A stretch of DNA of 64,000 nucleotides from Pseudomonadota bacterium (GCA_027624315.1 JAQBXX010000005.1:1-64000); one strand, 5' to 3'; shown: positions 39,686 through 50,888, counted from the first letter of the stretch. Notes: generated from the sequence alone by a model not told the origin. Made by a program: numbers and translations.

Positions 39686-40768
39686 ATGCTACAGCGCGTA
39701 ATGGTCGGCATGTCCGGCGGCGTGGATTCCTCCGTGGCCGCGTGGCTGTTGCTGCAGCAGGGCTATGAGGTGCACGGCTTGTTCATGAAAAACTGGGAGG
39801 GCGATGATGCCGACGAGCACTGCACCGCCGCCGCAGATTTTCAGGACGCCAAGGACGTCTGCGCGAAGCTCGACATCCCCCTGCACGCGGCGAATTTCGC
39901 CAGGGAGTATTGGGAGCGCGTATTCAGTTACTTTCTGGAGGAATACCGCGCCGGACGCACGCCCAACCCAGACGTACTGTGCAACAAGGAAATCAAGTTC
40001 AAGAGCTTTCTTGAGCACGCGCTGGTACTCGGTGCGGAGTTGATCGCTACCGGCCACTACGCGCGCAGCGCGCAACGCCACGGCGTGTTTCACCTGCTGA
40101 AGGCGTGCGATCTCAACAAGGATCAGAGCTATTTTTTGCATACCCTGGGCCAGGCGCAGTTGGCGCGCACGCTGTTCCCGCTGGGCGAGTTGACCAAGCC
40201 GGAGGTGCGCGCCATCGCGGCAGAGCAGGGCTTCGTCAATTCCGCCAAGAAAGACAGCACCGGCATCTGCTTCATCGGCGAACGCAATTTCAAGAATTTT
40301 CTCTCACGCTATCTGCCCGCGCAGCCCGGCGAGATACGCAGCGTGGACGGTACACGGCTCGGCAAGCACGACGGCCTCATGTACTACACGCTGGGTCAGC
40401 GCCAGGGGCTGGGCATCGGCGGCCAGCACGGCGCGAGCGGCGATGCGTGGTACGTGACGGGCAAGGATATGGAAAACAATGTACTCATCGTCGCGCAGGG
40501 GCACGACCATCCCTCGCTTTACAGCCAGGGCCTGGCCGCGCATGATCTCTGCTGGGTGTCGGGCGCTGCGCCACAGACGCCGCTCTCCTGTGCGGCCAAG
40601 ACACGTTACCGCCAGGTCGATCAGGCCTGCACGATTACTGAAATCAGGGACGGCGTTTGCGAAGTGACGTTCGATGAACCGCAGTGGGCCGTAACGCCCG
40701 GCCAGTCCGTGGTATTTTATCAGGGCGAAGAATGCCTGGGCGGCGGCGTGATCGAACAAGCAATGTGA
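39686..40768 (+). CDS. mnmA: tRNA-specific 2-thiouridylase MnmA
   Basis: Inserts sulfur at U34 of Lys, Glu and Gln tRNAs. The ATP pyrophosphatase loop [15 protein letters not shown] is at the N-terminus. Catalytic Cys occur in [12 protein letters not shown] (about 105) and [10 protein letters not shown] (about 202). 360 residues, normal. Its ribosome-binding site is inside a repeat. hflD follows after 73 bp, as in enteric bacteria. Confidence 0.97.
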   Translation: MLQRVMVGMSGGVDSSVAAWLLLQQGYEVHGLFMKNWEGDDADEHCTAAADFQDAKDVCAKLDIPLHAANFAREYWERVFSYFLEEYRAGRTPNPDVLCNKEIKFKSFLEHALVLGAELIATGHYARSAQRHGVFHLLKACDLNKDQSYFLHTLGQAQLARTLFPLGELTKPEVRAIAAEQGFVNSAKKDSTGICFIGERNFKNFLSRYLPAQPGEIRSVDGTRLGKHDGLMYYTLGQRQGLGIGGQHGASGDAWYVTGKDMENNVLIVAQGHDHPSLYSQGLAAHDLCWVSGAAPQTPLSCAAKTRYRQVDQACTITEIRDGVCEVTFDEPQWAVTPGQSVVFYQGEECLGGGVIEQAM

Positions 40769-40786
40769 AAAAAGCCGCTGCTGCAT

Positions 40787-40811
40787 ATCCCCCTTTTTAA
40801 AGGGGGTGGAT
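40787..40811. repeat. short palindrome after mnmA
   Basis: ATCCCCCTTTTTAAAGGGGGTGGAT folds into a CCCCCTTT/AAAGGGGG stem with outer ATC/GAT pairs. It lies 18 bp after the mnmA stop and could terminate or stabilise the transcript. It belongs to the same AAATCCCCC-type repeat style as 47589. Confidence 0.55.
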
Positions 40812-40841
40812 CTTTAACATTCAGGATAAATACAGACAAAC

Positions 40842-41462
40842 ATGTCATCTCCTTATCGCAACCGAGCCCTTGCCCTCGCCGGAATCTTACAGGCCTGCCG
40901 CCTCGTACAGCAGGTGGCGCGCAAAAACATGGCTGACAACGTGGCGTTGGAAGCCAGCCTGGCGAGCGTGTTCAACATAGACGCAGACACTACCGAGGCC
41001 ATCTACGGCGGGGTGGAGGGTGTGCGTCCGGGACTGAAAATATTGCAGGAACAACTGGAAAAAAGCGGTGCGCCCCGAGACATCGAACTTACACGTTACG
41101 TCATTGGCGTCATGCACCTGGAGCGTCAGCTTGCCAGCCAGCCGGAGATGTTGGAACGCATACGCAAAGGCATCGAAAGTGCTGAACCGCAAAGGCAAGC
41201 GCTCGGTGCCGCCCACACTGATGTGATCGAGCAGCTAGCGGAAATCTACAGCGCGACAATCAGCACCCTGACGCCACGCATCATTGTGCAGGGCGAGGAA
41301 GGTTATCTCTCCAGCCCGGACAACGCCAACAAGGTGCGCGCACTGCTGCTCGCCGCCATGCGCTCGGCGGTGCTGTGGCGCCAGGTCGGCGGACGACGCT
41401 GGCAGTTATTGTTTGTGCGCGGTGCGTTGGCGCGTGAAGTGGCGGCGATGTTACAGGTGTAG
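40842..41462 (+). CDS. hflD: high-frequency lysogenisation protein HflD
   Basis: 206 residues, all-helical, no catalytic motif. The segment NRALALAGILQACRLVQQVA and the ISTLTPRIIVQGEEGYL region match HflD, a peripheral inner-membrane protein best known for sequestering phage lambda CII in E. coli. Its normal cell role is unclear. The TAG stop is the TAG of a REP GTAGG head. The order mnmA-hflD is conserved; purB is displaced here by acnB and another gene. Confidence 0.92.
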   Translation: MSSPYRNRALALAGILQACRLVQQVARKNMADNVALEASLASVFNIDADTTEAIYGGVEGVRPGLKILQEQLEKSGAPRDIELTRYVIGVMHLERQLASQPEMLERIRKGIESAEPQRQALGAAHTDVIEQLAEIYSATISTLTPRIIVQGEEGYLSSPDNANKVRALLLAAMRSAVLWRQVGGRRWQLLFVRGALAREVAAMLQV

Positions 41463-41512
41463 GTCGGATCAAGCCTGTCCTGAGCGAAATCGAAGGGCGT
41501 AGAGGATCCGAC
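41459..41512. repeat. REP flavour A with a nested insertion
   Basis: GTAGGTCGGATCAAGC begins at the hflD stop codon and the closing stem GATCCGAC ends at 41512. The loop is enlarged by about 25 nt (CTGTCCTGAGCGAAATCGAAGGGC), itself a common proteobacterial dispersed repeat. So one repeat appears inserted into another. Confidence 0.8.
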
Positions 41513-41518
41513 GAGCTG

Positions 41519-44074
41519 CTACGTTGCAGCCGTTATCTCTTTCTCAGCCGTCGCAACATACTCCGCCATCTGGTGGAAGTTGAGGTAGCGGTAAATGTTG
41601 TCCGACAGCGGTGCGATGCGGTGGGTGTAGTCCATGTATTCCTTCACGGTCGGGATGTGGCCGAGCTTGGCGGTGACGGCGGAGAGTTCCGCCGAGCCTA
41701 GATAGACGTTGGCCTCCTTGCCCATGCGGTTGGGGAAGTTGCGCGTGGAGGTGGACATGACGGTGGCGCCGTCACGTACGCGCGCCTGGTTGCCCATGCA
41801 GAGTGAGCAGCCGGGCACTTCGGTGCGGGCGCCGGCGCGGCCGAAGATGGCGTAGTAGCCTTCTTCGGTGAGCTGGTGTGCGTCCATGCGCGTGGGCGGC
41901 ACGATCCACAGACGCACCGGCACTTCGCCGCCGTCTTCCAGAATCTTGCCTGCGGCGCGGTAGTGGCCGATGTTGGTCATGCACGAGCCGATGAATACCT
42001 CGTCCACGTGATCGCCCGCGACTTCCGACAGGGGCTTGATCTTGTCCGGGTCATTGGGGCAGGCGAGCAGTGGTTCCTTGATCTCGTTCATGTCGATCTC
42101 AACCACTGCGGCGTATTCGGCGTCCTTGTCGGCTTCGAGTAATTCCGGCTTGGCGAGCCACGCCTCCATCGCCTGGATGCGCCGCTCCAGCGTGCGCCGG
42201 TCTTCGTAGCCGGTGGCCATCATCCACTTCAACAGCGTGACGTTGGAGGTGAGGTATTCGATGATCGGCTCTTTATTCAGGCGCACGGTGCAGCCGTTGG
42301 CCGAGCGCTCCGCCGAGGCGTCGGCGAATTCAAACGCCTGTTCGATCTTGAGATCGGGCAATCCTTCAATCTCCATGACGCGCCCGGAGAAGACATTTTT
42401 CTTGCCCTTTTTGTCGAGCGTGAGCAAACCTTTTTGCAACGCGATATACGGAATGGCGTTCACCAGATCACGCAGCGTGATGCCGGGCTGCATCTTGCCC
42501 TTGAAGCGCACCAGCACCGACTCCGGCATGTTGAGCGGCATCACGCCGAGCGCGGCGGCGAAGGCGACGAGGCCTGAGCCTGCGGGAAAGCTGATGCCGA
42601 TGGGAAAGCGCGTGTGTGAGTCGCCGCCGGTGCCGACGGTGTCGGGCAGCAGCATGCGGTTGAGCCACGAGTGGATGATGCCGTCGCCGGGGCGCAGCAC
42701 CACGCCGCCGCGCGTACGGATGAAATCGGGCAGGTCATGCTGCAACTGGATGTCGATCGGTTTCGGATAGGCCGCGGTGTGGCAGAAGCTCTGCATGACT
42801 AAATCCGCCGAGAAACCGAGGCAGGCGAGCTCCTTCAGCTCATCGCGCGTCATGGCGCCGGTGGTGTCCTGCGAGCCGACGGTGCTCATGCGCGGTTCGC
42901 AATAGGTGCCGGGGCGCATGCCTTTCACGCCACAGGCGCGCCCGACCATTTTCTGTGCCAGCGTGTAACCCTTGCCGCTGTCGGTCGTCGCCAGCGGGCG
43001 GATGAACAGGGGCGAGCAGTCCAGCCCCAGATGCTCGCGTGTCTTGTCGGTGAGTGCGCGGCCGATGATGAGTGGAATGCGTCCGCCTGCGCGCACTTCG
43101 TCGGGCAGGGTGATGGGCTTTAGCTCGAAGCGCGCAAGCTCTGCGCCCGTTTCACTGGTGATGCGCCCGGCGTGCGGATAAATCTTTATCACATCGCCAG
43201 TGTTCAGCTTGTCCACCGCGCACTCGATGGGCAAGCTGCCTGCATCTTCCGCCGTATTGAAAAAGATCGGCGCGATCTTGCCGCCCAGTATCACGCCGCC
43301 CTGACGCTTGTTCGGCACATAAGGCATATCGTGCCCCATATGCCACAGCACGGAGTTGATGGCGGACTTGCGCGAGGAACCGGTGCCGACGACGTCGCCG
43401 ACATAGGCCAGCGGGTGGCCTTTCTTTTTCAGCGCCTCGATGGTGCTGAGCGCGTCCGGCATTTTATTGGCAAGCATGCTCTTGGCATGCAGCGGGATGT
43501 CCGGGCGGCTCCACGCCTCCGAGGCGGGCGAGAGATCGTCGGTGTTGGTTTCGCCCGGCACCTTGAACACGGTGACGGTGATTTCATCGGCGAGTGGCGC
43601 GCGGTGCGTGAACCACACGGCGTCGGCCCACGACTGTAACACCTGCTGCGCATGGCGATTTGTTGCGGCCTTTTTAACCACGTCGTGATACGCGTCGAAG
43701 ATCAGGAGCATAGTGGCGAGCGCCTGCGCCGCAGTGGGCGCAAGTTCTTCGTCATCCAGAAGATCGATGAGCGGATGGATGTTGTAACCGCCCAGCATGG
43801 TACCGAGCAGTTGCGTTGCCTGTGTGCGGGTGATGAGCGGGCTCGCCGTCTCGCCGCTGGCCACCGCAGCCAGAAAGCCGGCCTTCACATAGGCTGCCTG
43901 ATCCACGCCCGGCGGCACACACTGGGTGACAAGCGCCAGCAAAAACTCGCCCTCATCGGCGGGCGGGTTTTTCAGTAGCTCGACCAGTTCGGCAGTTTGT
44001 CTGGCGTTGAGCGCGAGCGGCGGCAGGCCGTGTGCGGCACGCTCGGCGACATGAAGACGGTAGTTTTTCAGCAC
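41519..44074 (-). CDS. acnB: aconitate hydratase B
   Basis: A [4Fe-4S] TCA-cycle enzyme interconverting citrate and isocitrate; also 2-methylaconitate hydration in some species. 851 residues, the AcnB length. The HEAT-like domain is N-terminal (about 1-160), and the swivel domain precedes the catalytic core. Cluster Cys lie in [14 protein letters not shown] (near 700) and [13 protein letters not shown] (near 760). It follows the uracil-glycosylase-like gene by 25 bp on the same strand, and its 3' end faces hflD. Confidence 0.97.
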   Translation of the reverse strand: MLKNYRLHVAERAAHGLPPLALNARQTAELVELLKNPPADEGEFLLALVTQCVPPGVDQAAYVKAGFLAAVASGETASPLITRTQATQLLGTMLGGYNIHPLIDLLDDEELAPTAAQALATMLLIFDAYHDVVKKAATNRHAQQVLQSWADAVWFTHRAPLADEITVTVFKVPGETNTDDLSPASEAWSRPDIPLHAKSMLANKMPDALSTIEALKKKGHPLAYVGDVVGTGSSRKSAINSVLWHMGHDMPYVPNKRQGGVILGGKIAPIFFNTAEDAGSLPIECAVDKLNTGDVIKIYPHAGRITSETGAELARFELKPITLPDEVRAGGRIPLIIGRALTDKTREHLGLDCSPLFIRPLATTDSGKGYTLAQKMVGRACGVKGMRPGTYCEPRMSTVGSQDTTGAMTRDELKELACLGFSADLVMQSFCHTAAYPKPIDIQLQHDLPDFIRTRGGVVLRPGDGIIHSWLNRMLLPDTVGTGGDSHTRFPIGISFPAGSGLVAFAAALGVMPLNMPESVLVRFKGKMQPGITLRDLVNAIPYIALQKGLLTLDKKGKKNVFSGRVMEIEGLPDLKIEQAFEFADASAERSANGCTVRLNKEPIIEYLTSNVTLLKWMMATGYEDRRTLERRIQAMEAWLAKPELLEADKDAEYAAVVEIDMNEIKEPLLACPNDPDKIKPLSEVAGDHVDEVFIGSCMTNIGHYRAAGKILEDGGEVPVRLWIVPPTRMDAHQLTEEGYYAIFGRAGARTEVPGCSLCMGNQARVRDGATVMSTSTRNFPNRMGKEANVYLGSAELSAVTAKLGHIPTVKEYMDYTHRIAPLSDNIYRYLNFHQMAEYVATAEKEITAAT

Positions 44075-44099
44075 GTGGTTGATCCTGGGTGCAAGAACG

Positions 44100-46147
<2,048 letters not shown>

Positions 46148-46160
46148 AAGGGACTGGAAA

Positions 46161-46682
46161 ATGGCAGGGGTGAGTAACTTGGAGCGGATGCAACTCGGAA
46201 AAGACCCCGAGCCAATACTGATTGCCACCAGTGGGGACAACCGCATCGCCGCCATCGCGCTGGTCAAACAGGGCAGGCGATATCTGCATATCTTCAGCCG
46301 TGATCTCGATCCCACCGTGTATGACACCACCACATTTGTCTCCGCGGTGCGCGAGCTTGCCACCTACAGCCGCTATTCGCAGATACGTATCTTGGTGCAG
46401 AATTCGGAGCGCATCGCCAAGCACGGCCACCGTCTGGTGCAGCTGGCACACCGGTTGAGCAGTTTTATCCAGGTACGCAAACCGGGGGGCGATCATCAAG
46501 CCTTGAGCGAAGCCTTTCTGGTGGTAGACAAGCTTGGCCTCATGCACCGTAAGATGAGCGACCGCTACGACGGCGTGGTGAACTTCAACGCGCCGCTTGA
46601 AGCCGCCGCACTGGTGCGCCTGTTTGATGAAGTGTGGGAGCGGAGTGAGCCCGATCCCGAAATTCGCAGACTCTATATCTGA
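46161..46682 (+). CDS. hypothetical protein downstream of purB
   Basis: 173 residues from ATG 46161, with AAAGGGA upstream; the track start (46020) lies inside purB. Soluble, mixed alpha/beta, with RIAAIALVKQGRRYLHIFSRDLDPTVYDTTTF and a conserved-looking LVQNSERIAKHGHRLVQLAHRLSSFIQVRK. It resembles a domain I associate with gammaproteobacterial proteins annotated as acetyltransferase partners, but I do not see the GNAT acetyl-CoA motif. No membrane segment. Function unknown; likely co-transcribed with purB and the next gene. Confidence 0.7.
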   Translation: MAGVSNLERMQLGKDPEPILIATSGDNRIAAIALVKQGRRYLHIFSRDLDPTVYDTTTFVSAVRELATYSRYSQIRILVQNSERIAKHGHRLVQLAHRLSSFIQVRKPGGDHQALSEAFLVVDKLGLMHRKMSDRYDGVVNFNAPLEAAALVRLFDEVWERSEPDPEIRRLYI

Positions 46683-46683
46683 A

Positions 46684-47520
46684 ATGCGCGTCATCAGGTG
46701 TGTCTTGCTGTTGCTGTTGATGCAGGCTGTATCAGCCGCTGAATCTGCAGTGGAGATCATGCCGCTGCGGCATCTTACGGTGGAGCAGGCGATTACGCTC
46801 GTCAAACCGTTCATCGAGAAAGAGGGGGCGCTGAGCGGGTGGAACAACCAGTTGGTAGTGCGCACCACGCCAAATAATCTGGTGCAGATAAAAGACATTC
46901 TGCTGGCCCTCGACGTGGCTCCGCGCCGTTTGTTGGTTACGGTGAAGCAGAATGCCCGGGATGAGCAAGCGCGCAATGAGGCTGCGGTGCAGGGCCAGAT
47001 ACGGAGCGGCGATGTGCGCGTCAGCACCGGGCGCAAGGGGCCGGTAGCGCGCGAGGGTGTTGAAGTCCACATCACGCACGGTGACCGCACGGCGCACGAC
47101 AATAATACGCAGCAGGTTCAGGTGTTGGAGGGTAGCGCCGCATTTATCCAGATCGGACTATCCATTCCGGTGGTCGAACGCAGTGTGCATGGCAACGGCC
47201 CCGATCAGCGCGTCTATAACACCATCACTTACAAGGATGTGACCACAGGTTTCAGCGTTCTGCCGCGCGTAAGCGGCGGCACGGTTACGCTTGATATCTC
47301 CCCACAACACGCCGTACCGTCCATGCAGGGCGGCGGCAGCATCGATATCGCACAGATGCGCACTACCGTTTCCGGAAAGCTGGGCGAGTGGATAGACATC
47401 GGCGACGCAGTGCGGGAACAAAGTTCGGACAGCAGCGAGATACTCTCCTCGACACGCTCACTGCGTAATGAAGATCGCCATGTTTCAATCAAGGTTGAAG
47501 AGTCGAAGCCGCGCAAGTAA
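46684..47520 (+). CDS. small stand-alone secretin-like periplasmic protein
   Basis: 278 residues from ATG 46684, immediately after the previous stop. A signal peptide (RVIRCVLLLLLMQAVSAA) is followed by an N1/NolW-type secretin domain (about 20-90: VEIMPLRHLTVEQAITLVKPF ... NNLVQIKDILLALDV). The second half (about 140-250) resembles the start of the secretin beta domain (TGFSVLPRVSGGTVTLDISPQ). It is far too short for a complete pore (usually 600 or more), and no type II or pilus genes are near. Role unknown. Confidence 0.72.
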   Translation: MRVIRCVLLLLLMQAVSAAESAVEIMPLRHLTVEQAITLVKPFIEKEGALSGWNNQLVVRTTPNNLVQIKDILLALDVAPRRLLVTVKQNARDEQARNEAAVQGQIRSGDVRVSTGRKGPVAREGVEVHITHGDRTAHDNNTQQVQVLEGSAAFIQIGLSIPVVERSVHGNGPDQRVYNTITYKDVTTGFSVLPRVSGGTVTLDISPQHAVPSMQGGGSIDIAQMRTTVSGKLGEWIDIGDAVREQSSDSSEILSSTRSLRNEDRHVSIKVEESKPRK

Positions 47521-47588
47521 CCGCAGTCGTTTAGTGTAGTGCGTCATTACTCTTGGAGCTTATCAAGTCAGCTCGACATCGCGGTCTT

Positions 47589-47662
47589 AAATCCCCCGGC
47601 CGTTCGGCAAGCTCACGGCCACCCCATTTGCAAAGGGGGTCGAGCGTAGCGAGGGAGGATTT
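47589..47662. repeat. AAATCCCCC...GGAGGATTT palindromic repeat
   Basis: An outer AAATCCCCC/GGAGGATTT pairing encloses an inner GGCCGT/ACGGCC hairpin and CCCC...GGGG blocks, with GAGCGTAGCGAGGG near the right end. Typical dispersed intergenic repeat in a 224-bp convergent spacer that otherwise shows nothing. Confidence 0.6.
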
Positions 47663-47744
47663 GGAGCCGCGCTGCCAACGAATACAGCGCATCATTATCG
47701 TTTCGCATCGTCAACATAAGATTCAATAATTGCGAAGCAGTCCA

Positions 47745-48371
47745 CTAGCGCACCAGCACCTCGGTGATCCCACGCAGGATAAATTCCATCGCCACGGCAA
47801 GCAGCAGCATGCCCATGATGCGCGTGGTGACGCGCGCGCCGGTCGGCCCCAGTTTTTCAAACAAGGGGTCGGCCATGCGGAACATGATGTAAAGCACGAG
47901 TGCGGTCACCAGTATCACGCCGCTGAGTTGCGCGTGCCCGGCCAGGCTTGCGCCTTGCTGCTGGGCGTACAGGACCACTGCGGTGATGGTGCCGGGGCCG
48001 GCGAGCATGGGAATGCCGAGCGGCACGATGGAGATGTCCTCGCGGTGCGCGGACTCCTCGCCTTGCACGCCCTGCACGCGCGAGGGTGTGGCGTGCAACA
48101 TCGACCACGCCATGGATGCGAGGATCAGGCCGCCCGCTACCTGGAAGCTGGGCAGGCTGATGCCAATGAGGGTAAGCAGGTACATGCCGCCGTATTGAAA
48201 GAACAGCAGCGTCACCACCACGGTGACAATCATGCGCAATAAAACCTTGCGCCGCTGTGCGGCTGCCATGTCATGCGTAAGGGAAAGATAAAGCGGCATC
48301 ACGTCGAACGGCGCGAGTACCACCAGCAACGAGACGAATTGCTTGATAAGCAGTATGGTGTCGAATTGCAT
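47745..48371 (-). CDS. MarC-family integral membrane protein
   Basis: 208 residues, six predicted transmembrane segments, starting with FDTILLIKQFVSLLVVLAPFDVMPLYLSLT and containing IPLGIPMLAGPGTITAVVL. The family is annotated as NAAT-type transporters but its substrate is not established. It overlaps the yheT stop by one base, so the two genes are coupled. Confidence 0.88.
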   Translation of the reverse strand: MQFDTILLIKQFVSLLVVLAPFDVMPLYLSLTHDMAAAQRRKVLLRMIVTVVVTLLFFQYGGMYLLTLIGISLPSFQVAGGLILASMAWSMLHATPSRVQGVQGEESAHREDISIVPLGIPMLAGPGTITAVVLYAQQQGASLAGHAQLSGVILVTALVLYIMFRMADPLFEKLGPTGARVTTRIMGMLLLAVAMEFILRGITEVLVR

Positions 48372-49363
48372 CAGGCTGTTTCCCGCATGTTGCCTGCATT
48401 ATAGGATGCAAGCACGCCCTCAAGCCAGGCAGGAATGCGCTCCTCCAGCCAGTAACACGCCCGCCAGGGTGCGCTTCCGTAAACAAAGCCCACGTGTCCA
48501 CCGTGCCCGGACAACTCCAGGGTCACGTGCGGCGAGAGTTCGGCCTGTGTGGGGGTTGCCTTGCGCGTCAGGAAAGGGTCATCGGCGGCATGCAGCACCA
48601 GCGTGGGAATGCCGATCCGCCCGAGATATTGACGACAGCTTGATTGCGTATAGTAGTCGTCCACCCCGGCGAATCCATGCAGCGGCGCGGTGACGGCATC
48701 GTCGTAAGTGCGCAAGGTGCGCAGGCGATCAAGATCGCCGATGTCGAGCGGCAGCCTCATGTGTCTTGATTTTTCGCGTACCGTATCGCGCAGGCAACGC
48801 AGCAGATGCCGTTGATAAAATCTGGAAAGGCCGCGTTGTAGCCGCAGCACCGACTCATTCATGTCGAACGGCACGGACACCGCCACAGCGCAGGTGAGCG
48901 GCGCGTGCTGCCCCTGCTCACCCAGCCATTTCAACAACACATTGCCGCCGAGCGAATAGCCGACCGCGGCGAGTGGCGTGTGCGGTTCGCGTGCGTGCAG
49001 GACATTGACCAGCGTATTGAGATCACCCGTCTCTCCGCCGTGGTAAAAGCGCGGTAGCCGATTCGGTTCGCCGCTGCAACCGCGAAAGTGCATCAGTACG
49101 GCGCGATAGCCGCGTTGATGGAGGGCGCGCAAAATCCCGCGTGCATAGCTGGAGTTGCTCGAACCTTGCAGGCCGTGCAGGACTATCACCACCGGTCCGG
49201 ATGCGCCGGTAGTCCAGTCCAGATCGACAAAGTCACCATCCGGCAGTTCCAGCCGCTCGCGCCGCAACGCGGTATTTTCAGCACGGCGCACCACGTTCGC
49301 CCACAGCGTTTGCAGGTGCGCATTACGCAGCCACCAGGCGGGTATGAAGGGGTTGTTCAGCAC
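48371..49363 (-). CDS. yheT: alpha/beta hydrolase, YheT type
   Basis: 330 residues. PFIPAWWLRNAHLQTLW at the N-terminus is typical of YheT/ABHD1-3-like hydrolases. VIVLHGLQGSS (oxyanion), the nucleophile elbow GYSLGGN (Ser near 146), the acid in HAADDPF and the catalytic His in SGHGGHVGF are all present. Probably an esterase or lipase-like enzyme; natural substrate unknown. Confidence 0.88.
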   Translation of the reverse strand: MLNNPFIPAWWLRNAHLQTLWANVVRRAENTALRRERLELPDGDFVDLDWTTGASGPVVIVLHGLQGSSNSSYARGILRALHQRGYRAVLMHFRGCSGEPNRLPRFYHGGETGDLNTLVNVLHAREPHTPLAAVGYSLGGNVLLKWLGEQGQHAPLTCAVAVSVPFDMNESVLRLQRGLSRFYQRHLLRCLRDTVREKSRHMRLPLDIGDLDRLRTLRTYDDAVTAPLHGFAGVDDYYTQSSCRQYLGRIGIPTLVLHAADDPFLTRKATPTQAELSPHVTLELSGHGGHVGFVYGSAPWRACYWLEERIPAWLEGVLASYNAGNMRETA

Positions 49364-49409
49364 GCGCGTTATCGCCGGTTTATGCAGAGGGTCATCGGAA
49401 CCGCTACGC

Positions 49410-50213
49410 TCAACCCATTCTGCGATCTGGCCTGTGGAGCCGACGGCGATGCAGCATCCAGGCCACTTGCACCGTGGCTACAGCGGCGAGCAAATGCTTG
49501 ATGGCGTGGCCGCTCACTATTCCACCGAACTGATAGACAGTGCTGTCCATGACCTCAAACATCTTGGCTAGCACATACCAGCCAGCCACCAGCAGCAAAG
49601 CCCAGCCGTGACTGTAGCGCGGAGGGTGCAGCAGCAATAATAGCGGTATAAGCAGCAGGGGTAGCAACTGCACCAGAATATAGGGTCGCAGGTCGCCACG
49701 TCCCCATGTTTCGCTCAGGTACCAATAAATCACACTGGCTACTGCGTAAACCAACATGGGCAGCAAGCTCCACGCAGCAAGTCGCGCCGACACCCTTTCG
49801 GCCAGCACAGCAGCAAACAGGCAGATAAACGACAGTGTGATGGGCAAGCGATCCCATACCAGACGCAGATTGTCAGGCTGCCAGTGATAGTAGGCCGAGC
49901 CAAAAAACGTCAGCAACACACCCAGCAAAAAGCCGGCCCACACCACCCGCTCGAACCGGGTGCTTATTATAAAGCGCGGCAAGCGCCGCAGCCCCCACAG
50001 TCCCACCAGCAAAAACGGCAGATTAGAGAGCACATTCTGTGCGTTGGGCAACCACCACCAAGACCGCGTATCAGCAAAGTTGTTATAACCGGCGATTTGT
50101 GGAATGCGTCCGTAGAAAAACAGGGCAATCACTACCGCCGCCGCCACAGCCAGCAATAACGCCGCACGCGCGCCCGCAGGCCAATTCCTCACATGATTTA
50201 AAATAGAATGCAT
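49410..50213 (-). CDS. ceramidase-like (CREST superfamily) membrane protein
   Basis: 267 residues with about seven transmembrane segments. NAQNVLSNLPFLLVGLWGL, FFGSAYYHWQPDNLRLVWDRLPI and SGHAIKHLLAA carry the Ser, His, Asp and HxxxH residues that coordinate zinc in alkaline ceramidases and the wider CREST group. Bacterial members act on amide or unknown bonds. It shares the minus strand with yheT (46-bp gap). A hydrolytic membrane-amidase role is inferred from the motifs only. Confidence 0.72.
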   Translation of the reverse strand: MHSILNHVRNWPAGARAALLLAVAAAVVIALFFYGRIPQIAGYNNFADTRSWWWLPNAQNVLSNLPFLLVGLWGLRRLPRFIISTRFERVVWAGFLLGVLLTFFGSAYYHWQPDNLRLVWDRLPITLSFICLFAAVLAERVSARLAAWSLLPMLVYAVASVIYWYLSETWGRGDLRPYILVQLLPLLLIPLLLLLHPPRYSHGWALLLVAGWYVLAKMFEVMDSTVYQFGGIVSGHAIKHLLAAVATVQVAWMLHRRRLHRPDRRMG

Positions 50214-50221
50214 TTAGTTTT

Positions 50222-50253
50222 GTAGGATGGGTTGAGCGTAGCGATACCCATCA
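50222..50253 (+). repeat. REP flavour B, left terminal repeat of the RAYT element
   Basis: GTAGGATGGGTTGAGCGTAGCGATACCCATCA: a GTAG head, stem GATGGGT/ACCCATC, and loop TGAGCGTAGCGAT. Its inverted copy is at 50811-50842 with one mismatch in 32. Confidence 0.9.
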
Positions 50254-50257
50254 TGGC

Positions 50258-50788
50258 TCATTCACCAAAACCGTCCTCAATGCCATCTTCACCCCATGCC
50301 CAATCCGCCGCATACCGTCCTCGGCGAACATGATGGTGAAATGACGAATAAGGCCAATCCTGTACCCGTTTCACATGGCCGTGTTTGACGGGGTTGAAGT
50401 GAATATAATCCACATGGCGCTCGAAATCGCATTCGTCGCGGATAGTATGCTCCCAGTAGCGCCGTTGCCATATTCCCCGCTCTTCCTTCGACAGACGGCT
50501 GTTTGATCGTCTTTCACCCGACGCCAAGGCCCGCGAGAAATTTGTTTTAATTAATCGCCAGCGCAGGGCGTAGTCACAATCGTCTTGAGGCAGAGTACAC
50601 ACGGCGTGAAGATGATCCGGTAGCACCACAATAGCGTCTATCGAAAATGGGTGATGACGCCGCACCGCACGAAAAGCAGCGCGTAAAAGATCGATATGTT
50701 CGGTAAGCAACTGCACACTACGCTGCGCGAGATTAACCGTGAAGAAATAAGTGCCACCCGGAACAAAGTTGCGCCGATAATTTGCCAT
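50258..50788 (-). CDS. REP-associated tyrosine transposase (RAYT, TnpREP)
   Basis: 176 residues from ATG 50788; the track TTG at 50803 adds five. A Y1-type transposase: VLPDHLHAVCTLP contains the HuH metal motif, and YIHFNPVKHG contains the catalytic Tyr region. RRNFVPGGTYFFTVNLAQR is the family N-terminus. Such enzymes cut single-stranded REP DNA next to the GTAG head. The gene lies within two inverted 32-bp REPs, and further REPs of a related flavour are spread in the window. Confidence 0.93.
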   Translation of the reverse strand: MANYRRNFVPGGTYFFTVNLAQRSVQLLTEHIDLLRAAFRAVRRHHPFSIDAIVVLPDHLHAVCTLPQDDCDYALRWRLIKTNFSRALASGERRSNSRLSKEERGIWQRRYWEHTIRDECDFERHVDYIHFNPVKHGHVKRVQDWPYSSFHHHVRRGRYAADWAWGEDGIEDGFGE

Positions 50789-50810
50789 TGATACATTATA
50801 CAAGCATCAT

Positions 50811-50842
50811 TGATGGGTATCGCTGCGCTCAACCCATCCTAC
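50811..50842 (-). repeat. REP flavour B, right terminal repeat of the RAYT element
   Basis: The reverse complement is GTAGGATGGGTTGAGCGCAGCGATACCCATCA, 31/32 identical to the left copy. Together they bound a 621-bp unit. Flavour A half-REP DNA touches its outer side. Confidence 0.9.
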
Positions 50843-50865
50843 GAGTTACGCTTGATCCGACCTAC
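50843..50865 (-). repeat. half REP of flavour A abutting the RAYT element
   Basis: On the minus strand GTAGGTCGGATCAAGCGTAACTC runs straight into the flavour B head. The closing half GGATCCGAC is missing, as if the RAYT unit had replaced or interrupted it. Confidence 0.75.
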
Positions 50866-50869
50866 TTGA

Positions 50870-50888
50870 CTGCAGCACGTCGTTAGAT
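50870..50888 (-). other. attC-like left half (RYYYAAC core) at the end of the 50883 ORF
   Basis: On the minus strand ATCTAACGACGTGCTGCAG starts with ATCTAAC, matching RYYYAAC, and contains the ORF stop codon TAA. This is the usual place for an integron recombination site in a gene cassette. The complementary right half is absent; a REP begins a few bases on. Confidence 0.4.

Noticed and set aside
50638-50832. ORF overlapping the start of the RAYT gene in another frame
   Set aside because: The RAYT frame has family motifs throughout; this one has none.
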